Source: Aquatica leii
Lineage: Eukaryota > Arthropoda > Insecta > Coleoptera > Lampyridae
Reading direction: 5' to 3'
NCBI GenBank assembly: GCA_035610365.1
Contig: CM069436.1
Location: 91,699,912-91,763,911 of the forward strand
DNA: 64,000 nucleotides
How positions within the stretch are numbered: the stretch's first letter is position 1; every line of letters begins with the position of its first letter. A program made the translations under genes and the position numbers. The notes beneath the pieces are model-generated. The model was not told the DNA's origin and did not search any database. It worked only from the letters and a program-made list of their open reading frames with translations. Below are positions 1-12,361 of this stretch, one piece after another.

Positions 1-1375
1 AATCAGCGGTTTGTTAGTTTTACTGTAAATTAGGCGCTGAATTTCTTTGGGCCGCGGTGTTTCTGTCTGGTCGTAAGGAAGGTAACTGGATCGAATAATG
101 AATTCCCTCCTGATGCCTTCTTCTACCACAGATAGTTTAGCTGCCACTAGGTTTCTAGAACATAAATCCTACAATGGCATTAAGTTTAGTACATTCTTTA
201 CAATGATGCATGTGCGAGAGTTGTGCACAGATTGGCTGCATCTACCTAGACAGTTCAATCTTTTTAATACACTCTTTTACATTCATGGCTTCTGAACAAA
301 AACAATATGAATATTGTGTGTCACGATATAAGCACTGAGGGCCGCTGACCTGTAGTGATTATATTTATCTGAACGATTTTGAGCATTAGGATTGCCGTCA
401 GTGCGTTAATTTGGTTCTGGATTTACATCTATTGCTTCGTGGATAGTGCTCGTAGCATCCGGTTTTTGTTATTCTTTTTGGAATCGGCCAGCGTTCTCGA
501 GAATCTACGGTGCAGTTGGTTGGCTAATGCTTCCACCTTCTCCCAAGACTTCTTGTCTATAAACAGGACCTATTGCGTTCTTTTTGACTTGGGTTTAGTG
601 TTAACCACCTGCCATGTCTTGGTGCTGATGTTGTTTTGTACCAATGTTCTTTCAGTAGGGTGGCCGGTTCTAGTGCTGTTTTAGGAACTCAAGTAAGAAC
701 TTTTTTGAGTTTAGGAAGATTTTTAAGATAAATAATTTCAAGCTTCCTATTCTTCTTCATAATTTTCTTTTGTTTGACGTGTTGACTAGCCACTTTTTGG
801 TTGTCTCGTTTGCGCAAATTATTTTCAGCTTTATTTATGGGTGTATTCCTGAAAACACAGAGAAGTTTGTCCCTTCTCTTGTTTGTCAATCCATTGGAGT
901 ATCAAGACTTTTATGACTCAGGACTGATGGTGTTTCAGGGAACTTTTCTGGTATGATTGCAAGAGAAATTTCTGTCAGTGTCTTTGAATGTCTTTTTTTG
1001 GGTTTCTTTGACCCCTTGACTTTGCTTTACAAGGCGTTTTTGTGACGTCGGTGTGCTACGCTTTCGCGTCCTTATTGTTCCAGCAGTTGGTACAATTGCG
1101 TGCGACGTTGCGTTTGTGACGTTTTCGTTTTTTTAAGTGTATTACTGTAAGCGGATTTTGCTCACGCGTCTCTGTTGTTGGAAAGGAATCTGTTGCCTGA
1201 GATCCCGATTTTTTTTGTTTTTTTAGTCTTGCCGCCCTTGAATACTTTATAGGTCTTTTTGGGTTTGCGCTCAGCATTAGCCGGTATTTTTGAGTTTTGC
1301 TCAGTCTACGTTTTTTTAAATTTATATAAGTGGTACACACACTGATAAACAAGGAAGACTATATATAGCGGGGTT
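1..1375 (-). mobile_element. LOA/R1-like non-LTR retrotransposon, 5' part, degenerate copy 1
   Basis: Bases 1-690 closely match 29098-29806, the endonuclease and ORF1 end of the fuller copy at 25821-29806. The antisense reading of 98-295 shares long runs with that of 29193-29435. Coding sense is the minus strand. Bases 1-295 correspond to the apurinic-like endonuclease and 300-690 to the C-terminal part of ORF1. Unlike copy 2, this copy continues past that point, so 690-1375 probably holds the rest of ORF1 and the 5' UTR. Many substitutions and stops show it is dead. The window edge removes the reverse transcriptase half. The upstream limit near 1375 is inferred. Confidence 0.75.
1056..1352 (-). 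pseudogene. Possible ORF1 N-terminal basic region of the LOA/R1-like element
   Basis: An open frame of 98 codons, rich in Lys and Arg, with blocks such as KKRRLSKTQKYRLM and RAARLKKQKK, on the strand and just upstream of recognisable ORF1 sequence. Basic, low-complexity N-termini are common in ORF1 nucleic-acid-binding proteins of this group. No zinc knuckle is visible and no second copy exists in the window for comparison. The assignment rests on position and composition only. It could also be a chance open frame. Confidence 0.3.
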
Positions 1376-1492
1376 TGCCTGGTGCTCCCAGGTTGGAACT
1401 AGGAACGACTGGTCTTCTATCCAGTCACGCATCTATCGGCTTGGTTCACCCTACTTAAGATTTAGGTTTTTAATGAGGTTGTGTCTTCTTAG

Positions 1493-1783
1493 TTCAGACA
1501 ATTAAACCAAGACGCCTCAGCACTACTTGCCCGTGACGCATGTCTAGAGCAGCAAAGAAAAGTGTTGACTCTTGCCATGACACTACAGCTTGAGCTTGAG
1601 TTTGTTCGTGTGACAGTAGTATTGGGATACTTACGGATTTTACGCCGCAACTTCAACACTTGCCAAAGTAAACAAGGTTGTTCTGGCTCAGCTAGTAAAG
1701 CTGCGTACCGTGACACCTTATCTACCGTTATCCACTACCTGGAAACGTGCCTAATAATTTCATTTCTTACTGTTTATTTTTAA
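1493..1783 (+). other. Unrecognised open reading frame, 95 codons
   Basis: A plus-strand frame opens after a TAG at 1490 and runs to 1783. It has no stop over about 95 codons in AT-rich DNA, and its base composition is more GC-rich than the flanks. The N-terminal half is Gln/Leu/Ala-rich and could be helical (LNQDASALLARDACLEQQRK). The first ATG is at 1562. I do not recognise the product. It lies just outside the LOA/R1-like element and could be a fragment of another repeat or of a host exon. The complementary strand is also open, which weakens the case for either strand. Confidence 0.2.
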
Positions 1784-2000
1784 TCTCAAAAAATATTGAA
1801 AATCAACACGAAGTATATGTTAAAAACCTGGTACAATTAATTGCGGCAATTAAAAATTTATGAGAAACTATTAATCTCTAATGCATTGATAATAAACGGG
1901 GGTCATACTCTTTATTAGTTTTATATTATTTTCTGGTATTTTATATTTATTTATAGTATATATATTTTTTTAAATTTTGTTAAATTAGAGTTTGTGATAA

Positions 2001-2130
2001 AAAGTAAGCACACAAGTTACAGAATGAAAGCGCTTCAATCACGAGACCGGGTTTCATACACGAGCCGGACAGCGGCGAGTTTATGAAGCGGTCGAGTGAT
2101 TGAAACGTATTCTATGACGTGTGCTTTATA
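2001..2130. repeat. Hairpin MITE-like inverted repeat
   Basis: The left arm (2001-2058) and right arm (2083-2128) are imperfect inverted complements. Both contain AAGCACAC...AGAAT and TTCAATCAC...GACCG...TTCAT blocks. The spacer is short and GC-rich (CGAGCCGGACAGCGGCGAG). No protein is encoded. The structure fits a small foldback MITE of about 130 bp. No clear target duplication was found. Confidence 0.6.
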
Positions 2131-2223
2131 CTGTTTTCTCTATTTCGATACAATATTGAATATTTTTCGTAAAATTTTAATTTTAAAACAACATTGGGAA
2201 ACTTTTATATTTTAGTGAATTGG

Positions 2224-2708
2224 CAACACTTACACTTTGACATATTGAAATTTATGTGTTAACCTAAAATCTCATACAAAATTATCTCTTTATACCTTTA
2301 TAAGTAAATACTTTAAATCAATAGGACGTTTTTATTTTATCTTGGCATCAAAATTTTAATTTTAATTGTTAAGCTGAAATAATTTTGATTTATTTTTCAT
2401 GTAACGTCAACTTAGGATGTAGAGATACCAACTTTGAAAAAACTAACATTACTAAAATTCGTGTAAGAATTTGATTATTCTTACACGGATTTTAGTGTAA
2501 GACAACACTTACACTTTGACATATTGAAATTTATGTGTTAACCTCAAATCTCATACAAAATTATCTCTTTATACCTTTATAAGTAAATAACTTTGAATTA
2601 CTAAGACATTTATAATTTATCTTGGCATCAAAATTTGAATTTCAATTGTTAAGGTTCAATAATTTTTATTTCTTATTCATGTAACATCAACTTACGAAGC
2701 AGAGATAA
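2224..2708. repeat. Direct tandem duplication, two ~205-bp units
   Basis: Unit 1 (about 2224-2428) and unit 2 (about 2503-2708) share the same order of blocks, beginning CAACACTTACACTTTGACAT and ending GAGAT, with scattered substitutions. The repeat period is about 279 bp. The interval between the units holds a strong hairpin (2452-2497). No coding sequence. Confidence 0.8.
2452..2497. repeat. Near-perfect 20-bp stem hairpin
   Basis: ACTAAAATTCGTGTAAGAAT is followed after six bases by its reverse complement with one mismatch. It sits exactly between the two tandem units at 2224-2708. It might be a terminator-like or recombination structure, but in this nuclear context it is more likely a tiny palindromic element or MITE remnant. 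Confidence 0.7.
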
Positions 2709-2815
2709 AACTTACTCGAACCGTTTAAGAGCTTAGTGTGGTAATGTCCCGTTTTTTCTTCTTTTAAGTGTAGTAATAACAGCTTATAACAGCTGGAACG
2801 TTAGTTGGTACAGTT

Positions 2816-3010
2816 TTATCGACGTATCGGTTGGTGTTGGGTGCTTAATGTCCAGTCATCTGCGTATCTAAACTTTCTTGACTTGATTATAGCCATGTAG
2901 AAGCTGAAGGCGAAGTTGGCAAGTATGTAACATTGTAGCGTTTGTTGTTTAACACGTCTTCTACGAAGGCTATTATCTCTACGTAAAATTAGATGGAGGA
3001 ACCGTATCAA
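2816..3010 (-). pseudogene. Jockey-type LINE reverse transcriptase fragment
   Basis: The 64-codon minus-strand frame ends in KSRKFRYADDWTLSTQH. This is the catalytic YADD box and the following Thr/Gln-rich strand of jockey-clade reverse transcriptases. The preceding FSFYMA segment matches the usual position of the F-x-x-Y-x-x-D stretch before YADD. The remainder of the element is missing or unrecognisable on both sides. The catalytic aspartates are kept but the piece is far too short to work. Confidence 0.6.
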
Positions 3011-4980
3011 AAGCGGTTAAAGCATTCAAAATCGCTGAGGTTTTAAACTTCCTTGGAAATTCGGTTATGTATATCGTCAAAATAAAATAAAAACTTTTAA
3101 TAAAAAAAGCACCGAATATAATAAGATGTATAAATTCCGAATAACTGATTAACGTAACTGCAAATTTGTTGGCAATAAATTGGTTTAAAAAACAAGATAG
3201 GATTAAACTAACCTAGGATAAAAATTGGCAGTTATCAAAGAATTTTTTAATTGTTGAGTGTGATATAAAAAACACGACTGACCCAAATACATAAATAGTG
3301 TTGTTTAGTTTGCATGTATGGTCCAAAAAAACACCTTCATTCGACATTGGAATCGAACTTTCGATTATTTTATAACACATGAACAATAAAAAAATTATTT
3401 TGAGTTAGAGCACCTTTAAAAAAGGTTACTCTTAAACGTCAAATTGATGTTCTACGTTATGATAAATAAAAGAACTCATTGAAAATAGGTTTATTTTCAA
3501 AAAATCAAAAAGTTAGTTAGTGGATTACTCATCTCATCTTCAATTAGTTATATTTAGTTTTAAAAAATTAGGAATTAAGTGGCCGTTTTAATCATTAGCT
3601 GCGGGTCACAACATAACAGTAGTGATTACTATGTCTCCCTCAAAAATGAAATTAAGTTGAATTGCCCTTAATGATATTGTATTTCTATAGATTTTGTTAG
3701 AAATAATAATAGAATTGTATTTAAACATAAAACTTTTTTTAATATTTCCGAATCCAGAAGTTTTTATTGATTATTCTGAAATTATGACTATGATCATAAA
3801 TAAAGAACCACATTGCATATAAATTATCTTGCTAATTAGTTTGCCTCGTAATTTAGTTGCCACATCTTACCATCCTACACGTTTGAAGAAAAATTACAAA
3901 TATTCCTCTTTTCTAGATTTTTTAAAAATTTCTACACTATTCTTAACACAGAGTTCCAGCAAATTCCATATGTGATAAATTGGCAACATTTAAATGAATC
4001 TAGGTAGCTTATTTTAAAGACCAAAATTAAGTAGATCTAAACCGGCGATCCTAAGAATTAAAAAAGTTGTAAAACTAGTTAAAAAAAAAAAGACCGAACG
4101 CGGTCGTAATGATTTACTTGGAAAAATAATTTAACATTAAAGTAGGAAATTTTATAATGGCACACTAATCGTAAAAGTATTTTAAAACTTCCTTTTCCTT
4201 TACCTTTATATATCTTAAAAACCAATAATCCAACCTAACAATAAATTTTTTTGAAATGAAACACGCGAACTGTCATAAAAATAGAATCAAAAGTTAAAGA
4301 ACCTACACGCAAACTATGACGTCGTTTTAAATTTTACTGCCAAATTTTGATTATATTTAATCACGCTCATCGTATATTCGACCTTTATTTTAAACCCGAC
4401 AAAACCTTCAAAGTTTATACATTTTTGTATTTTGTAATAATTGGTACAACCATAAGTTTTTAATCGGCCAGAAATTAATATTTTAGTTGACGTAAATCAT
4501 ATCATACCAGCGCAGACTTTTTCTAAACTAATCTTTACATTTGCAAACAAAAACCGATGCTATGACATTTATTGTATATTTTTATAATAATAAAGTTTAC
4601 TATTATAGTTTCGTGATCAGAAAAAAAAGTAATTTGTTTTTACATTTACCCCAAAATAACTCAATCAATTGGTTTAAAAGTACGTGTATACTATTATTCG
4701 TTATTTTGAAACAAATAAACTAGGAATTACAAATTTCTCTATCATTGCCTTGCGCTGAAGTTGTAAGTTTTTATTGAACAACGTAAAATGTAATCAAGAA
4801 ACCAATGAGAAAATAATAAAATCTGTCTACGCTATCAATCTAGAAATTCAATTTTCGTCTTCCTCATACACTTTGTGATTAATAAAAAGCTGTTGTGTTA
4901 TTTGTCTCTTTTCTTAGTTTTTATAAAACATTTTGTTTTTGATAGTGTATGGTTGTTAATTATTCGGTGTGACTTAGTGC
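3011..4980. other. AT-rich non-coding stretch
   Basis: Strongly AT-rich with frequent stops in all frames and poly-A/T runs. The only open frame over 60 codons (4541-4723) is AT-driven and shows no motif. I see no gene, RNA or repeat boundary here. Confidence 0.6.
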
Positions 4981-4986
4981 AATTAC

Positions 4987-5218
4987 GTAATGACAAAAAA
5001 AACTCTAAAGCTTCAAGATGATAAATCTGAATCTACGCAAAACTATTTTCAAAGTCGATTGTTTAAGTAGAGGTGTATGTCTGATGGAAAGTATATTTAA
5101 AAGTACTACTAGATGGCTAACTAATGAATTTAAAGTGAAGCCGAAATCGATCATTTGTAGGATAGGCAAAATATTGTTATGTGATTACAAAATTAAAGTG
5201 ACAACTCAAAAAATGTAA
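4987..5218. repeat. Dispersed repeat family A, copy 1
   Basis: Starts GTAATGACAAAAAAA and ends near GGCAAAATATTGTTATG. It matches 50140-50430 along its length, 23327-23430 in its first half and 52180-52275 in its second half. The open frame at 5018-5218 is probably accidental, since the other copies do not conserve it. The family is unrecognised and might be a SINE or MITE. Confidence 0.6.
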
Positions 5219-6001
5219 CATTAAAGTTAGTATACATAGTAAGAAGGCAAATTCGCAAGGTATGCACAAGAAATGTGTCACAATATAAATTCTTCACGTG
5301 AGCACCAATTGTCTTTTTGTTTCACACGAAAAGTGGTAGTTTTGGTGTTGTGACAGTTTTCTTAGTAAGTAAAATTATGTAGACTTGTGTCACTATTCTT
5401 AGTTTAATATAAGAAAGATCTTTATCTATTTACCCAAATTCTTTTGTTTTGATTAACGTCGTTCTGGTATTAAATCAATGTGTGTCAGTTTGCATGGTAC
5501 TATTCTAGAGAATCGAATGTTATAATTGTTTAATAAAACAAAACAAATTTTAGAACTTGCAAAGGGATGTGGAAATGCTCATTTCAAAGATTTAAAACAA
5601 AAAAACCTTTTTGATCTCTTAAACAGTCGTATGTACTAACGATGCTGTAGCAGAACAGTCAGTAATTGAAAATAAGATACCGTAAAATGCGGTGAATAGG
5701 AACAATTTTCAACCTTTTTGTCTATGCAGCGAAGTTAGTATTTACCTTATCAATAACAAAAAATATGGAAAACGTGTGACGGCTAGTAGATTAAAGGTAC
5801 CCTTTATGTGGAGTGAATAAAAACACTCGTTTATTTTAATGAAATTTGTTAGTCTACACATTCGAGGGCGTATAGAAACACTTAAAATGTTTTTAAAAAC
5901 TAAAATAAAAACATATACAACACTTAAAATGAAAAAAAACAATACTTTGCTGGAAAAGGTCTATTTTCATAAAAATTTAACATAGGTAGGTATGTATATA
6001 C

Positions 6002-7927
6002 TTATTGAAGATAATTTTGGTGCACATTAAATCTTAAAATGTCTCTCTTCGAAGTGGAATCTTCAATTGGAAAAACTTCTCCAACGACCTCGTTGAAATT
6101 AAAGTTAGAAACATCTGGAACATCTGGAAATCCATAAATATATCCTGAAAACTGTTTAGTGGGACGGCTTCGTAAGAAAGTGACTTCAATATCATTTTCT
6201 TCAATATTGGTCACCTGTCCGATAAAAAATTTATTTTTATGCATATTCTAATATTTTGTTGGAAAACAGACTAGAAGCCAAATTCTTTGTTGTACGGAAT
6301 CAGGTGAAATAGGAGACACATAGCGAAACGATTTACCCCCATAGCAGACACATTCTGATGGTTTATCTCCAACTGGATCTTCTCTAAAATTTGCTGGTGG
6401 AATATCCATCTCTTGGAGTTTATCTGATTCATCTAGAGTACTTTTTTGAGCATTTTTTATAATTTTCGTGTAATGACTGAAGGCCAAATTCATTTCCTGG
6501 TCCGAATCTGTATCTGAGATTTCAATTTCACTTCCTGAAATAATTGTTTCTCTTGTATTTCTTTATCCTCCGACTGCTCATCAGAAGAGCTTTCAAAATC
6601 TGCACCTTTAACACTTTTCCCTGCAGGAACTTGAATTTTGCGGCTGCGTCCTCTTGCTTCAGTTTCACCATTGCCATACCTCATGTTTCTTAAGAGCTTG
6701 ACAAAGGAATTATTAAATACTTCTTCTGTATTTTCATCATTGATCTCATCAAGATTTTGCTGCGGAAGTCGTTGTAAGACTTTATCCCTATTTAATGGAA
6801 CAGTTCCACACTTATTAAAACCAGATTGTATGTTTTTTGCGGAGTTAGGTTCAATAGCCTTTAGGAAATGCGGAAATCTGTCATTTGGAACTGTGCAATG
6901 CTGTGACCTAGCTGCCATTTTCCATTTTTCAAGTATATGCCTCCATGCTGTTTTCAGGGGGCGGAAAAACGCCACGTCAAGAGGCTGGGTCAAATGCGTC
7001 GAATTAGCTGGAAGGAAAATAAATGAAATATTATGTTCTGGCACTGTACTCGCAGAAAAATGTGAGTTGAGATTATCGCCAATTAAGTATTTTTTGCCTG
7101 ATAAATCTTTTATGGTTGGTATTACAATTTTTCGAACCCAATCTGAGAAAGAAATTGCGTCAAATCAACCAGATGAGCTTTTGTTATACCTAGCACTCTT
7201 TGGCCCACCAACTGTCCAAAAAGTATAAAAATTTTTTGCCTTGTATATACTACGTATGGCAGTAACAATTTCCCATTAGATGAAGCAGCACACATAATAG
7301 AAATAGCTGATTTTGATGTATTACAAATGCGTTCCGGGTAAAGACACCCCCTCTTCGTTATTACTTTTTTCCTACCCGGGTCGTCGGTTAAATTTGTTTC
7401 ATCATAATTTATTATATTTGATGGTGGTACGTCTTTAGTTCCGCGGCTAAATTATCGAAATAGGCATTAGTAGTGGCGGGAGAAACAGCAACTCTTGAGC
7501 GCTTGATGATCTGACAGATTGTTGTTGTTAATAAGTCTTTATGACGTTTTAGAAAGGAATAGACAATGTCCCTGCCGGGAAAATTATTTTTAAATTTTGG
7601 GATTGTTTTGCTTCTACTGTCAAGGTAATTTTTTACAATCATCCTGACGGCCAAATGGTCAAGTGGGTAGCCTCAATTAGAACAAACTATTAACTGACGA
7701 ATCAATACATTTTGTTCTTGTTTGGTTAGAGCTATTTGACCTCCCTGAGGCTTTAGATTGGGTTTTCTGTGATGTCGATAAAGCATAGAATAATGAATTT
7801 TATATGTTTTGCTCGCTAGCCTATAACTCATACCCTGATTAATTGAGGTGAGAGCTGCTTTAAGATTACTTTCATCAATTTTTTTATATGTTTTACCTCG
7901 AGGGTCGGGTTTGTAAACACGGGGCAT
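6002..7927 (-). pseudogene. pogo/Tigger-like transposase, frameshifted
   Basis: Cut-and-paste transposase that would bind the element ends and excise and insert at TA. Visible parts in order: psq-type HTH starting at MPRVYKPDPRGKTYKK (7927 down to about 7700); CENP-B-type HTH with FPGRDIVYSFLKRHK (7412-7654); catalytic segment with YDETN at 7391-7406 and GDNLNSH at 7061-7086; then STHLTQPLDVAFFRPLK at the head of 6490-7044. The acidic C-terminal tail carries a Ser/Glu-rich stretch and a final block with FIGQVTNIEENDIEVTFL (6002-6244). The acidic residues expected at the three catalytic positions are visible, but the protein is split over at least five frames. I chose MPRVYKP over the upstream ATG because a TTTTATTGCAG splice-acceptor-like site lies a few bases before it. 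Confidence 0.8.
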
Positions 7928-7983
7928 TTTTCTGCAATAAAAACACAAATTTCATTAAATTATGGGGTTGATAGAAACAGCGA

Positions 7984-8012
7984 GTGAATAGAAACACCGT
8001 GTTTCTATTCAC
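7984..8012. promoter_or_regulatory. Subterminal palindrome of the pogo-type element
   Basis: GTGAATAGAAACAC, one base, then GTGTTTCTATTCAC: a perfect 14-bp inverted repeat. A further GATAGAAACA lies just upstream and GTGAATAAAAACA near 5812. Repeated subterminal boxes are commonly transposase binding sites, so that role is plausible but inferred. Confidence 0.5.
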
Positions 8013-8409
8013 CCCAAAAATAATCAAAACTGAGGTTATAAAACATATTAGGCAATAAATGGAAACGTAAGTAAGATAGACAAATTCTGAAAACGGCAAT
8101 GTAAACCAGACACCTAAAACCTACTTTGACCAAAAACTTAACCATCTTACCTGTTTTTATCTTACAACTACAAACAAAATTTGTGCAAAGTGAAATGTAC
8201 ACCGATTTCACAGGAGATTAATACTGAAACAGTGTTACCAACAAACAAAAATAAATTTTTTGTGTTAATACACTTTACAGACACCTGTTGAGTGTTTGAG
8301 TATTGATAATTGAGGTTTAATTATGAAATACTAAGAAATACCAATTTCTGAAAGAAGTTTCCTGTTTTCGTTTCTATTTAGCCTGTGCTATTCATCCCAT
8401 TTTACGGTA

Positions 8410-11400
8410 CGACGCAAAATGATCACCTTTCTACTTGAGAGTCCTTTGAAATAATCAGTAATTATTCGAACTTTTTTTTCAATTGTACTTGTAATTGTAA
8501 TTAGCAATAGATAGACCACTACATGAGTTAAAGTTTGTGCCATGTTAATTCCTATGGTTAATTGATAACAACATTCATTGTATACGAAATTAATACTTTT
8601 TTAATACTACTTTGTAAGATACCCATGGTAGCCATTATTATGTGTCGCTAAGGCAATCACATTGAAACTGACCAATAATATTTTGTTTACCTTAGAAGTG
8701 AATTCACGTTTTTACATGCAGCTGATATTCTATTTAGAAATCTGGTATATCAAGGGGGTATCTGCACGTTAAGTAGTTTTGTGTGGCAAATTATTCAACT
8801 AATGTTATAACATTACTCATCTAGATGGCTGTTACATACAAATAACCACTTTAAATAGTTACAATGTTGCCGCTAGTATTATTATTATTTTTATACAATG
8901 CTTTTAATAATTTAATAATAGATACTAAAGTACTAAATGAAACAAAAAACTAAGATAAAAATTATTTTATTGCTGACGCAAACCGTAAATTTTAAAGAAA
9001 ATTAGTAGATGAATACGAATTAAAGCAAATATATTTGGAAACAATGTAAACGAAATTACTTACTCAAAACAAGCGAACTGAAATGTAACTAACAATCTAG
9101 CAACTTAAACGATGTACAACGAAATTTTACTTAATTAGTTAAAGTGTTACTAAATGATGTTTAGGTACAATTAATTTAAAATTGGTAAGTTTGTAACGTG
9201 CTGTTTATTTTTAGAGATAAGTAAACAAATGCGTCAAAATAGTAATTTATGTATGGCCAGTTATTGTCTACTTAATATCACTTTTGTACAATGTATACTA
9301 CTTTATTTACTATTTATACAATACAGTAAAATACATAGTTTTATTTACCTTCGTTGTTAATTTCAGGCTCATAATATTTATACTTTTTAAAATAACTGTA
9401 TTTAAAAACTTTATATTTTTTTACTAATCTTTCAATATGGTTGACTGCTGTAATATCACTTTAATTGCAAAGAACAAAACAAAAAATAATATGTAACCCT
9501 TGTTAGAAGTCTCATAGCATAACTTACTCTGATGCAACGTTTGTTATTCTATGCTTCATTTTCGATGCTGGTGACATAAATTATTATTTAATAAGAGAAA
9601 ACGAGATTATAGTTTTTTTTGTTTCTCGCGCTCAAAGTTGTGGCAGGTTTTGTTGAAGCGGGCACTGTACTACTGGTAATCCAGATTTAACCGATTTTAT
9701 TTATTGATTTAAGTTGTTTCTCACTTTTTGATGGACGGATCTGTCATAAACTCATTTACAGATTTTTGTAATTTTACAACTGTTCTAAAAGTTTTCTTGT
9801 AGTTCGGTTAAAATGATAATGTGGTTTAAAAAAAACTCCATACGACTAAAAATAATTATTTCGTTAATAAATGTAATCAAATAACAACAATAAACGTTCT
9901 TACTCTTATCTTATCTAGTTTTTTTTTTTACAAATGGTTGTTGCAGTGTGAACGATTCTGCGAATTACTATATGGTTGCTGATAAAAACCAGTTTTGTAA
10001 GAATAAGAATCTAAGTATTGAAAAATATGTATTATATGGCATATTCTTCAACACTTAAGGTTGCGCTTAGTGTGATTTATCTTTTGTAAAAATTTGAAAA
10101 AAAAGCTTTTGTTTTTTGAAACAGTTTTTGAAATACTCACTGCTGTTAAACATGCATAACCATATCGTTAGTGCATAGCGTTATAACCGTTTTTGAGATG
10201 AAGGTTTCGTGCTGTCGTAACAGATAAAGCTGTTACCGACTGCAATTTTTATCAGTGTTTTGTAATGTTTAATTTATTTGAAGGAGAACGAAAACCTTCT
10301 TTCTTTTTTTTAACCAGGAAGGTTATACATGTTAGTGTTTTTATTTGTTGACGTTTTTGTGATCGTTTATGACGTATTACAGTATAATTAATTCAATTCT
10401 AACGTATATTCTTTTAAAACGAAAATTTGTTAAAATTAGATCAATGCGATAGTCTGCTACTGCCCTAACCTGTCAATGTTAGTTAAAAAGAATTATTGAA
10501 TTTTTTCGAAATTTTTCGAATTTTTTATAGCACAATCTTTACGTATCTACTCTTCAAAAATTAAACTTTTGCGTTTTATCAGTAGATGGCAGCGACAAAC
10601 TATTTATTTTATTTTGTGGTTTTAATTAGACTTGAATTAATCAAGTCCAAAGCTAAGTAATAACATCTAATTTATTATTTTGATTCTACTGCTGCAGAGG
10701 CGATTTTTAAGATTTGACCATATGAAAAATATACATTTTTTTTTAGTTTACTACTTTGCTTCTTTAGTGAATTTCTGTTACAATAAAAGATTTAATTTTT
10801 TTAATTTAAAACTAATGTTTTTCTCACAGAATTAATTAAAAAAAAATAGTTCAACTTCAGATTTTAATAACAATAGCAAATACTTCTACGAAACGACTAT
10901 TTCGTAATGTTTATTTTTTACATAGTCAGATAATTGTGTTAATAAAAATAAATTATTTTTGTACGAAAAATTTAAACATTTTTGAACCAGTTCCTTTTAG
11001 TTTGGCAGGTTAATAAATTGTACGCCAATCTTAATCGTTTATATAATAATTAGTTTATTTATAAGTGAGAATCTTAAATAACTGTCTAGAACTGTGTAAA
11101 ATATAAATAAACGTTAAAAAAATTAAAAACTCGTGCCAAAAGTGTTTTCTCTGTACATGCGGATTATTAAACTCTACGGGTTATGACTAATTCTATTAAT
11201 GTATTTTAAGCCAATAAAGATTAATTGGATCAATTTGTTAATAGGAAAGCTTGATCATTGAAAGAAGACATTAAAAATTAAGATTCGATTTCAGTTAAAC
11301 GTACCTGAAGTTTTTAGGAACACAATATATTTCCACTCTTTGTCTTCTGTTAAGTAACAAACGTATCGAATGCATTAGCATCTATCTCAAACTTAAAAGA

Positions 11401-11770
11401 TTGCATCTCAAATAATGTTGAATTTAAATAAAAGTTCTTGACAATACCATTATAACACTAATATTTGTCAAATTTGAAAAAATGTTGGAAAAGCTGTTTT
11501 TTGTGTTTTTTACACTTTTTGGAATTTTTTCTTTATGCTATCAAAAACTTATTTAGAAATAAATAAAAAGTTAAATCAATCTGATTTTTTTCTGTAAAAA
11601 TTTTCACGAACATCAGGAGCTAGCTAGATTATCTGCTTTTACAAATCGTTGCTAATATATTGATGGAAGATTTAAAGGTTATGGCTAGATTCATATCAAG
11701 CTCGTCAGTATATATGTTTTAAACACTGTCAATTGGTTATCTACTTTATGTTAAAGACTAAAAAAGACTG
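8410..11770. other. AT-rich stretch without recognisable features
   Basis: Very AT-rich, with no open frame above 60 codons on either strand. I see no tRNA-like or hairpin structure that stands out and no match to the other repeats in the window. It may be intergenic or intronic DNA. Confidence 0.6.
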
Positions 11771-12361
11771 GGAGCACATTGAATACATTTTTATAGATTG
11801 ATGAGCAACTTCAGTAGCATTGGATGACTCAGATTCTATGCTCTCTTCTAGAATCAACAAACGCTCATACGCTTTACTACTTATTTGAGATAGAAAATAA
11901 TCAACTGACAACATTTTCTAAACCAGTGGTTCCACAACACTTTTGGCCCACAGCTTGAATGCTAAATGGTGACGTAAAAATAAAATCTAAATAAAGCGTT
12001 TTGTTAAAACTATAACTTTTGTTTTAAAATATAAAAAAAAATATTTAATGACTTGGATGAACCTGATTGGATGTTACGAATGCATTTTTGTCTGGCTCAA
12101 TACTTGTGAGTAGCAACCGCAAATCCCCACGAGTACTAATTTTCAGTCAGTTTCTTTTTTCTTGTGTTGAGGTTTATACGGCACTGAATCTACGTTCTAC
12201 CAAATAAGAAGACGGAAAAGCAATCAACAGCTTCTGTACCATAACTCATATTGCTGGATATAAAATTGATATCTGTTTTTGTAACCAGAAGTTTATTTGT
12301 GAATAATTCAATAAGTTCTTTCGTATTAGTATGTATTCATCTGTGTTTGTGCTCTGAGTTT

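Larger units (their letters stand above)
5680..8407 (-). mobile_element. pogo/Tigger-type DNA transposon, complete ends
   Basis: The left end CCGTAAAATGCGGTGAATAG and the right end CTATTCATCCCATTTTACGG are inverted repeats with a mismatched or shifted base. Both are flanked by the dinucleotide TA (5678-5679 and 8408-8409), the usual pogo target duplication. Length is 2728 bp. The interior encodes on the minus strand a psq/CENP-B-type helix-turn-helix and a DDE domain in the order expected for the family. A subterminal motif GTGAATAGAAACA recurs inside the right end. The transposase frame is broken, so the copy should need help in trans to move. Confidence 0.85.
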
